From: Bacillaceae bacterium JMAK1 | GTDB lineage: Bacteria; Bacillota; Bacilli; Bacillales; Marinococcaceae | DNA length: 64,000 nt | NCBI GenBank assembly: GCA_012970285.1 | Contig: JIBW01000007.1 | Span: 452,824-516,823, forward strand | Direction: 5' to 3' | Shown: positions 58,365 through 64,000 of the stretch, piece after piece | Layout of the letters: each line of letters starts with the position of its first letter | How positions within the stretch are numbered: position 1 is the first letter of the stretch | Program-made: the position numbers and the translations under genes | Notes under the pieces: generated by a model | Databases searched by the model: none | Told to the model about the DNA's origin: nothing | What the model saw: only the letters and a program-made list of their open reading frames with translations

Positions 58365-59588
58365 TTAGTCCAGCGGCTTTTCTTGATTATAATCAAAGGC
58401 TTCTTTCGCCTCAATCGCTGGTCTTTTTTCAATAAAGTAAAGGATTGCTGCTTTGCAAAGCCCCCACGTTGCGGTCGCAGCGAGTGTTCCTGAAATAGCA
58501 TTTCCAGCCACGGGGAATACGAATTTGCTAACGGAACGGGAAAGCTGCCGGAAAGCTATTGCGGTTCCTACGTTTGCTCCCATTGCTGTGAAAAATTCCA
58601 GTAATGTTCGGCGATTAAATGTTCGCCCTGAAATGTAAGCAATAGCAGCAACCATTGAAATTTGAATACCCGTTATTATAGGAAGGTCTGCAAGGGGGAT
58701 CGGCTGTGCACCAACCCCGGCTGCAATCGTGGAAGCACTTTTACCAACCGTTTTAGCAATCCGGGTTTGAATCTTTTTTCCTTGTGTAATCCTCGCCCAC
58801 TCCATCCAAGTATTCCCAGGAAGTTGGTCGAGTAAATAGTCCGTGAGTGTTTCAATGTTATAACGGCGGTCGTATACAATCTCTCCATTTTTAAATGCAA
58901 GATAAGCACAAACCGGAATGACCTTAGGAATATCTTGAAATTCTTTTTTGAGCATTTTATTTACATGCGATACCGCAAGGTGAATCGCTTCTTGTTTTTC
59001 ACTCGTAAACGGTGGGTCGGAATCATAGATTGGATCAAGTTCATCGACTTGAGTAACGACGCCTACAATCGGTGGACGATAGTCGTGCTTTTCGAAGATC
59101 AATGCTTGAAGACTCTTAAGTTGCTTTATATCCTCTGTAATCCGACTGTCAACTTCTTTAGCTTTGGCTAGAAAAAGAATCGCATCTGGATATTTATCTT
59201 GAATCGCTTCTTGCCAAGCATCTTCTTCAGAAAGAGCGAAACGTTCCGAAGAGCCTTCACCAAATCCTCTCGTATCAAGAACTTCCATTAGTGTTTCGTT
59301 TTTATCATCTTTAAATGTATGCCAAGAAGCCCGTTCTGTTTCAGCAACAACACTGCCAACTTTAGCGACTTCTTTTTGAAAGAGCGCATTAATTAGCGTT
59401 GACTTCCCCGCACCCCGCCGACCGACAACGGCAAATCGTGGGGAGCGAGTGTTTAAAAACAATTCTTCGAGTTTCTCTATTTCAGGATTGATTTTCTGCT
59501 TTATAGAGGCAGGAAGTTTGGGTAACAGTTTATTGCGAATTAATTCAAGGGATTGTTGAAGTTCTTCAGGTTTTCTTTCATTGCTCAA
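58365..59588 (-). CDS. Membrane-associated GTPase with DUF697-like C-terminus
   Basis: A 407-residue protein. The GTPase domain (about 50-245) has G1 GRRGAGKST, a G2-region threonine (VVAETERASW), G3 DTRGFG and a G4-like TQVD in place of NKxD. The C-terminal part (about 285-400) is hydrophobic and glycine-rich (IAAGVGAQPIPLADLPIITGIQISMVAAIAYISG) like YcjF/DUF697 proteins, implying membrane association. The start is TTG 59588 after AGGTGAT, or GTG 59597 a few codons earlier. It is first in an operon with ygaE. Confidence 0.82.
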   Translation of the reverse strand: MSNERKPEELQQSLELIRNKLLPKLPASIKQKINPEIEKLEELFLNTRSPRFAVVGRRGAGKSTLINALFQKEVAKVGSVVAETERASWHTFKDDKNETLMEVLDTRGFGEGSSERFALSEEDAWQEAIQDKYPDAILFLAKAKEVDSRITEDIKQLKSLQALIFEKHDYRPPIVGVVTQVDELDPIYDSDPPFTSEKQEAIHLAVSHVNKMLKKEFQDIPKVIPVCAYLAFKNGEIVYDRRYNIETLTDYLLDQLPGNTWMEWARITQGKKIQTRIAKTVGKSASTIAAGVGAQPIPLADLPIITGIQISMVAAIAYISGRTFNRRTLLEFFTAMGANVGTAIAFRQLSRSVSKFVFPVAGNAISGTLAATATWGLCKAAILYFIEKRPAIEAKEAFDYNQEKPLD

Positions 59589-59609
59589 GAAAATCACCTA
59601 TTCCTTCTT

Positions 59610-60902
59610 TTATCGAACTTCTTTAAAGGCTTCCTTAGCAATTTCAATCGTTTCGTCTACATCAGCTTCGGTATGAGCGGTCGTTAAGAACCAAGCTTCA
59701 TATTTACTTGGTGCTAAATGAACGCCTCGTTTTAGTAGAGCATGGAATAACTGTGAAAAACGTTCCCCGTTACTTGCCTTGGCATCGTCGTAATTTCTGA
59801 TTGGTTTGTCTGAGAAATAGACGGTTAACGCACCGACTTTACGGTTAATCACAACATCATCAATTCCTGCTTCTTTCGCAGCTTTATGCAGACCTTCTTC
59901 AAGTTTCTTACCGAGTGTTTCTAGGTGGTCGTATGTGCCTGGCTGTTGTAAGACTTCTAAACAAGCAATTCCAGAATGCATGGATGCTGGGTTACCTGCC
60001 ATGGTTCCTGCTTGATAAGCCGGGCCAAGTGGTGCAATTTGTTCCATAATATCTACTCGACCACCGTAGGCACCAATTGGTAAACCGCCACCGATGATTT
60101 TTCCTAGTGCAGTAAGGTCGGGTTTAACACCGAGAAGGTCTTGGGCAGCTCCGTAATGAAAGCGAAAGGCCGTAATTACTTCATCATAAATGACGAGGCC
60201 TCCGTAACGATGCGTAAGATCATTTACCGCTTCTAAAAACCCTGGTTCAGGTTCTACAATTCCAAAGTTCCCGACGATTGGTTCAACGAGGACAGCAGCA
60301 ACGTCGTCTCCGAACGTTTCTAACGCTTGTTCTAATGCCTCTGCATCGTTAAACGGAACGGTGATAACTTCCTTTGCAATGTTCTTTGTGACACCAGCGG
60401 AGTCTGGAGAACCTAATGTCGAAGGTCCTGAACCTGCGGCAACAAGGACAAGGTCAGAATGACCGTGGTAACAACCTGCAAACTTAATAATCTTATTGCG
60501 ACCTGTATAAGCTCGTGCTACACGAATGGTTGTCATAACAGCTTCGGTACCTGAGTTAACAAAGCGAACTTTCTCAAGAGATGGGATCGCTGATTTTAAC
60601 ATGATAGCAAAGTCATTTTCTAACCGTGTTGGTGTTCCGTATAAGACACCATCTTCAGCAGCTTGTGTAATTGCCTTCGTAATGTGCGGGTGAGCATGAC
60701 CTGTAATGATTGGCCCGTATGCTGCGATGTAATCAATGTAGCGGTTGTCATCAACATCATACAAATATGCACCGCTTCCTTTCTTTATTGAAACAGGGAT
60801 TCCTCCGCCGACGCCTTTAAATGATCGGGAAGGGCTGTTTACGCCTCCAACAATATGTTCATTTGCGATTTCGTATTGTAATTTTGACTGTTCTATATTC
60901 AT
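59610..60902 (-). CDS. gsaB: Glutamate-1-semialdehyde 2,1-aminomutase (GsaB type)
   Basis: This 430-residue PLP enzyme isomerises glutamate-1-semialdehyde to 5-aminolevulinate for heme synthesis. It has [69 protein letters not shown] and the PLP-lysine [17 protein letters not shown]. Gene order next to bcp identifies it as the GsaB copy rather than the hem-operon HemL. The start is ATG 60902 behind GGAGGTTACAAA. Divergent from bcp. Confidence 0.95.
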   Translation of the reverse strand: MNIEQSKLQYEIANEHIVGGVNSPSRSFKGVGGGIPVSIKKGSGAYLYDVDDNRYIDYIAAYGPIITGHAHPHITKAITQAAEDGVLYGTPTRLENDFAIMLKSAIPSLEKVRFVNSGTEAVMTTIRVARAYTGRNKIIKFAGCYHGHSDLVLVAAGSGPSTLGSPDSAGVTKNIAKEVITVPFNDAEALEQALETFGDDVAAVLVEPIVGNFGIVEPEPGFLEAVNDLTHRYGGLVIYDEVITAFRFHYGAAQDLLGVKPDLTALGKIIGGGLPIGAYGGRVDIMEQIAPLGPAYQAGTMAGNPASMHSGIACLEVLQQPGTYDHLETLGKKLEEGLHKAAKEAGIDDVVINRKVGALTVYFSDKPIRNYDDAKASNGERFSQLFHALLKRGVHLAPSKYEAWFLTTAHTEADVDETIEIAKEAFKEVR

Positions 60903-61017
60903 TTTGTAACCTCCAATATCATCAATCTTTATTCTACCATTGTATGATTCGACAAACACGTAAAACGCGATCATAATAGAAGAAAGTCATCAAAAAAGTG
61001 AGAGGAAGTTGAATAAA

Positions 61018-61491
61018 ATGGAATTAGTGAACAAAGTAGCGCCAGATTTTACATTGCCAGCAAGCAATGGTGAAGATCTTTCAATTAGTGATTATAAAGG
61101 CAGCATCGTTGTACTTTATTTTTATCCAAAAGATATGACACCAGGGTGTACAACCCAAGCGTGTGATTTCCGGGATGCATTGCCAGCACTTCGTGAAGAT
61201 AATGTCGTTGTACTTGGTATTAGTCCTGACTCACTAGAACGTCATGATAAATTTATCCAAAAGCATGAACTTCCCTTTACGCTGATCGCAGATGAAGAGC
61301 AAGAAGCTGCAAACAAATACGGAGTTTGGCAATTAAAAAAGAACTTCGGAAAAGAATACATGGGAATCGTCAGATCCACGTTTATAATAGATGAAACAGG
61401 AACGGTAATTAATGAATGGAGAAATGTACGTGTTAAAGACCATGTAGAAAAAGTGAAAGAAGCGATTCAAGCCCACAAAAACGGAGGATGA
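61018..61491 (+). CDS. bcp: Bcp/PrxQ-type peroxiredoxin (YgaF)
   Basis: This 157-residue thiol peroxidase has the peroxidatic cysteine C44 and resolving C49 in MTPGCTTQACDFRD, the atypical 2-Cys Bcp layout, followed by VVLGISPDSLERHDKF and GIVRSTFIIDETG. It reduces peroxides with thioredoxin. ATG 61018 lies nine bases after GAGGAAG; TTG 61009 is a less likely start. It is near perR, but the divergent region shows no PerR box. Overlaps the next gene's first possible ATG. Confidence 0.93.
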   Translation: MELVNKVAPDFTLPASNGEDLSISDYKGSIVVLYFYPKDMTPGCTTQACDFRDALPALREDNVVVLGISPDSLERHDKFIQKHELPFTLIADEEQEAANKYGVWQLKKNFGKEYMGIVRSTFIIDETGTVINEWRNVRVKDHVEKVKEAIQAHKNGG

Positions 61492-61496
61492 TGATC

Positions 61497-62444
61497 GTGG
61501 AAGTTGTCATTACGAACAAAATACCGGCTGAAACAATTCAAGATATAAAAGAGCAACTGCCATCTGTAAACCTTTCTCAGTTTGAAAGCATGGAGGAAGC
61601 GAAAGAAAAGCTCGAAAGTGCAGACGGATTGTTTTTGTTTGGTGGAGGGTTAACAGAACGTGTGATCACAAGGGCAGTGAATTTGAAGTGGGTGATGACT
61701 TCATCGGCAGGTGTTGAAAACCTGCCGTTGGACTCACTTGAGAAACGAGGTATTGTAGTTACGAATGCTAGAGGTGTTCATAACGTCCAGATGGGGGAGT
61801 ATGCACTTCATGCGATGCTTGATCATGCGCGAAAACATTCAGTAAGCGTAGAGTATCAACAAAACAAACGATTTGAGAACTTCAAGCCAGGTGAACTATA
61901 CGGGAGAACGCTATTAATACTCGGGACTGGGGCAATCGCACAAGCAGTCGCAATGAGAGCTAAAGTGTTCGGTATGAGGGTGCTTGGAATTAATCAAAGT
62001 GGTCGAGACGTTTTGCATTTTGACGAGACATACGCGCTACAAGATTTCTTTAACATGTTACCTAGCGCTGATTACATCGTAAACGTTTTACCATCAACAC
62101 CAAAGACGAAACAACTTATTAATGAAGAATCGCTAAGTTATATGAAGCATTCAGCCGTGCTGATTAACTTTGGTAGGGGAGACGCTGTTGATGAACAAGC
62201 TCTTATCCAAGCGTTAAGGAATAAAAGGTTGGCTCATGCTTACTTAGATGTGTTTGAAGAAGAGCCTTTACATGTAGATCACCCACTATGGGAAATGGAC
62301 GAAGTGACGATTACTCCTCATATTGCAGGTTACTCATCACACTATATGGAGCGTCTTCTTCCTATATTTAAACATAACCTTCGTGTCTTTGTTGAACAAG
62401 AAGGGGAAATGAAGAATATCGTTAATATAAGTGAAGGCTATTAA
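61497..62444 (+). CDS. D-2-hydroxyacid dehydrogenase family protein
   Basis: This 315-residue enzyme has the NAD loop LLILGTGAIAQAVAMRAKVFGM and the catalytic trio of the family: Arg in NFGRGDAVDE, Glu in DVFEEEPLHVDHPLW, His in ITPHIAGYSS. The substrate among 2-hydroxy/2-keto acids is unknown. GGAGG at 61483-61487 fits best with GTG 61497; ATGs at 61488 and 61491 overlap or touch that site. Bcp and this gene are coupled in one transcript. Confidence 0.9.
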   Translation: MEVVITNKIPAETIQDIKEQLPSVNLSQFESMEEAKEKLESADGLFLFGGGLTERVITRAVNLKWVMTSSAGVENLPLDSLEKRGIVVTNARGVHNVQMGEYALHAMLDHARKHSVSVEYQQNKRFENFKPGELYGRTLLILGTGAIAQAVAMRAKVFGMRVLGINQSGRDVLHFDETYALQDFFNMLPSADYIVNVLPSTPKTKQLINEESLSYMKHSAVLINFGRGDAVDEQALIQALRNKRLAHAYLDVFEEEPLHVDHPLWEMDEVTITPHIAGYSSHYMERLLPIFKHNLRVFVEQEGEMKNIVNISEGY

Positions 62445-62498
62445 CGTTCATTTTGTGATATGATGAAACATAAACATGAGTCAAACGGAGGTTTTCCA

Positions 62499-62804
62499 GT
62501 GAAACTGCTTGTATGTATTGTTAATGACGTATACCGGGATCATCTTGAGAAAGTATTGCAAAATTCAGGTTATCGAGTTACTGAACTAGCAAGTAGCGGA
62601 GGGTTTCGGAGAAAAGGGAATACGACCTTTTTAATTGGATTTAAAGATCAAGATTACGCTGATCTTAAGAAGACCATGGAAGAAGCGTGCGTTCACGTAG
62701 AACAAAAGAAAAAGATTCAACCGACAAGCAAATACCGGTTTACATCGTTTATTATGGATACGGCAACGAATGATGATTGGACGACGCGATTTAATAAGGC
62801 GTAA
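62499..62804 (+). CDS. DarA/YaaQ-family (PII-like) cyclic-di-AMP receptor homologue
   Basis: This 101-residue protein starts KLLVCIVNDVYRDHLEKVLQNSGYRVTELASSGGFRRKGNTTFLIGFKDQDY. The SSGGFxRxGNTTFLIG block is the PII-like DarA/YaaQ signature (DUF970), where it contacts cyclic-di-AMP. It is a divergent paralogue of the usual DarA, which lies in the dnaX region in other bacilli. Cyclic-di-AMP controls osmolyte and potassium transport, which fits a salt-adapted host. The start is GTG 62499 behind CGGAGG. Confidence 0.85.
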   Translation: MKLLVCIVNDVYRDHLEKVLQNSGYRVTELASSGGFRRKGNTTFLIGFKDQDYADLKKTMEEACVHVEQKKKIQPTSKYRFTSFIMDTATNDDWTTRFNKA

Positions 62805-62815
62805 GAATCCCTATA

Positions 62816-62844
62816 TTGACAAGCATTTCACTGTCCGTTAAACT
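62816..62844 (+). promoter_or_regulatory. Sigma-A promoter of perR
   Basis: TTGACA (62816-62821), 17 bp and TAAACT (62839-62844): a perfect -35 and a 4/6 -10. Transcription would begin near 62851, inside the PerR box. Confidence 0.8.
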
Positions 62845-62847
62845 AAA

Positions 62848-62862
62848 TTATAAGAATTATAA
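62848..62862 (+). promoter_or_regulatory. PerR box (autoregulatory operator)
   Basis: TTATAAG-A-ATTATAA matches the PerR consensus TTATAATnATTATAA at all but one position. It overlaps the predicted perR start site, as expected for autorepression relieved by peroxide. Confidence 0.9.
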
Positions 62863-62897
62863 TGTAGTAATTGTTGTATGAAAGAGGGTGCATGGCG

Positions 62898-63344
62898 ATG
62901 GCAAGTGAACGGCTTCAAGACGCGGTCGATTCATTAAAGTCTACAAAAGTGCGAATGACACCGCAGCGTCATGCGATTTTAGAGTTTCTATTTGAGACGA
63001 TGACGCATCCAACAGCAGATGAAATTTATAAAGCTTTAGAAGGTAAGTTTCCGAATATGAGCGTTGCTACGGTGTACAATAATTTGCGCGTTTTCAAAGA
63101 GGTAGGAATTGTTAAGGAACTATCTTATGGTGACTCTTCAAGTCGTTTTGATTCAGTAACAAATAGCCATTATCATATTATTTGTAATGACTGTGGTAAG
63201 ATTGTTGATTTTCATTATCCAGCTCTTGATGAAGTGGAGACGTTAGCTGAACATGTGACGAACTTCCAAGTTCAGTCGCATCGTATGGAGATCTATGGAA
63301 CGTGTCCAGAATGCATGAGTAAACAATCGATCGCACACGATTAA
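62898..63344 (+). CDS. perR: Peroxide-responsive repressor PerR
   Basis: This 148-residue Fur-family repressor has winged-helix DNA recognition ([14 protein letters not shown]..., [14 protein letters not shown]). With the start at ATG 62898 the residues fall on the B. subtilis PerR numbers exactly: regulatory-metal ligands H37, D85, H91, H93 and D104, and structural zinc ligands C96, C99, C136 and C139. The two oxidation-sensitive histidines, 37 and 91, are present, so it should sense peroxide by iron-catalysed oxidation. The alternative ATG at 62892 adds two residues. Likely targets here include its own gene. Confidence 0.97.
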   Translation: MASERLQDAVDSLKSTKVRMTPQRHAILEFLFETMTHPTADEIYKALEGKFPNMSVATVYNNLRVFKEVGIVKELSYGDSSSRFDSVTNSHYHIICNDCGKIVDFHYPALDEVETLAEHVTNFQVQSHRMEIYGTCPECMSKQSIAHD

Positions 63345-63367
63345 TTGTATCGATCTAAATGAAATGC

Positions 63368-63400
63368 AAAAAAACACCGCCATATTTCGGCGGTGTTTTT
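63368..63400. terminator. Bidirectional terminator between perR and ygzB
   Basis: The stem AAACACCGCC / GGCGGTGTTT (63372-63398) is flanked by A7 and T5. Confidence 0.92.
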
Positions 63401-63749
63401 ATTTAGGGTTAAAAGAAGACTTTCGATTGTAACGAGCGTCTAACTCTTTTCCTTCTAACGCTTTATCAATTGTGAGCGGTTCGTTACAGTGCATACATGC
63501 ATCTACACGACCGAGAATCTTTGTCGCTCCTTCACATGAAGGACAGATAACTTGTACGGTTTTCATCGATTGCATACCAATCCATAGATAGACAAGAGCG
63601 CTCGACAGCACTGAAAGGAAGCCAATGATCATTGCAATCGACATTAATATTGGATTTTCACTAAATACAAAGATTGCGATGTACATAATGAAGATTCCGA
63701 TAAAGATTAATGCGAGTGCAAACGTGCGAATGCGATTAATTTTCGCCAC
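63399..63749 (-). CDS. ygzB: YgzB-family membrane protein with zinc ribbon
   Basis: This 116-residue protein has two membrane helices (about 8-28 and 35-57), then a cytoplasmic zinc ribbon CPSC...CMHC, and ends [15 protein letters not shown]. Length and order match B. subtilis YgzB, which also lies convergent to perR. Function unknown. GGAGGTATAGC precedes ATG 63749. Confidence 0.9.
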   Translation of the reverse strand: MAKINRIRTFALALIFIGIFIMYIAIFVFSENPILMSIAMIIGFLSVLSSALVYLWIGMQSMKTVQVICPSCEGATKILGRVDACMHCNEPLTIDKALEGKELDARYNRKSSFNPK

Positions 63750-63862
63750 TTGCTATACCTCCTGTTTCTTTCAATAAGAACACGTCCATAGTATAACATA
63801 GTCATTCATAGCGGTGCATCGACAGCTTTAGAAACAATTTTAAACTTTTATTGGAAAATGTA

Positions 63863-63892
63863 TTGACGCTTTAGTTCATATCATGGTATCTT
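63863..63892 (+). promoter_or_regulatory. Probable rRNA operon promoter P1
   Basis: TTGACG (63863-63868), then an 18-bp spacer ending CATGG, then TATCTT (63887-63892). Nearly identical in -35, spacer end and -10 to a second copy 89 bp downstream. Confidence 0.65.
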
Positions 63893-63951
63893 TATATCCG
63901 TCGCCAAGAGAAACGGCAGACAACATCGAAAAAACAACAGAAAAAAAGTTG

Positions 63952-63981
63952 TTGACGATAATTGCTAAAACATGGTATCTT
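63952..63981 (+). promoter_or_regulatory. Probable rRNA operon promoter P2
   Basis: TTGACG (63952-63957), an 18-bp spacer ending CATGG and TATCTT (63976-63981). Tandem promoters about 90 bp apart just after perR-ygzB fit the rrn operon that follows this block in B. subtilis. The rRNA itself lies outside the window. Confidence 0.65.
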
Positions 63982-64000
63982 ATAACTCGCACTAACAAAT

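Overview
The window is chromosomal DNA from a spore-forming, low-GC Bacillaceae bacterium adapted to salt (possibly also alkali). Three lines of evidence support this. First, sporulation genes are scattered through it: CotF-like and CotZ-like coat proteins, ytvI, pdaA, a gamma-type SASP, and candidate sigma-K and sigma-G promoters. Second, it carries both an ectoine importer (ehuBCDA) and the ectoine synthesis operon (ectABC), the latter behind a sigma-B-like promoter. Third, two long stretches follow B. subtilis gene order: yfkF/yfkD/yfkAB/pdaA at about 33.6-39 kb, and yfhF-recX-yfhH-yfhP-mutY-fabL-sspE-ygaC-ygaE-gsaB-bcp-perR-ygzB at about 50-63.7 kb. The last 140 bases hold two near-identical promoters 89 bp apart, as expected just upstream of an rRNA operon. 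The genus cannot be fixed from sequence alone.

Layout. 0-5 kb: the 3' end of an epimerase-type threonine dehydrogenase, a membrane-anchored lytic transglycosylase, a YtkA-like lipoprotein, a sigma-B-type general stress protein, a DUF1659/DUF2922/YvrJ mini-operon, RarD and a LysE exporter. 5-11.5 kb: a YqcI/YcgG N-oxygenase-like domain fused to a cupin, a coat protein, a CstA / CC-tailed small protein / ArsA-like ATPase operon, a cold-shock protein and an acetyltransferase. 11.7-14.9 kb: ehuBCDA. 15-29 kb: thiM, coat and small membrane proteins, isocitrate lyase, a 3D-domain cell-wall protein, ytvI, an unusual ureohydrolase with lplJ, a hyperacidic lipoprotein, RNase HI, the msrA-msrB-hydrolase operon and a VLRF1-type release-factor homologue. 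28.7-34.8 kb: a beta-propeller protein with a candidate sigma-K promoter, a folate cyclo-ligase homologue with a YihY protein, and two MFS exporters separated by a 16-copy, 21-bp tandem repeat. 35-40 kb: OsmC and the yfk/pdaA block. 40.2-46.4 kb: a metY-CoA-binding fusion, an SsuABC-like transporter and an acetyl-CoA-synthetase-like ligase. 46.5-50 kb: ectCBA, divergent from an AEC transporter that has a long structured leader. 50-64 kb: the conserved yfh/yga block.

How the genes fit together. Osmoadaptation is covered by ectoine synthesis and ectoine scavenging. Oxidative-stress defence comes from msrAB, OsmC, Bcp and PerR, with a near-perfect PerR box over the perR start site. Sulfur assimilation is represented by metY plus the transporter; the neighbouring ligase could recycle the acetate that MetY releases. 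Cell-wall and spore genes form the rest of the recognisable theme. The least explained elements are the N-oxygenase-cupin fusion, the CstA/CC-protein/ArsA module, the 21-bp repeat array, the AEC leader RNA and the propeller protein.
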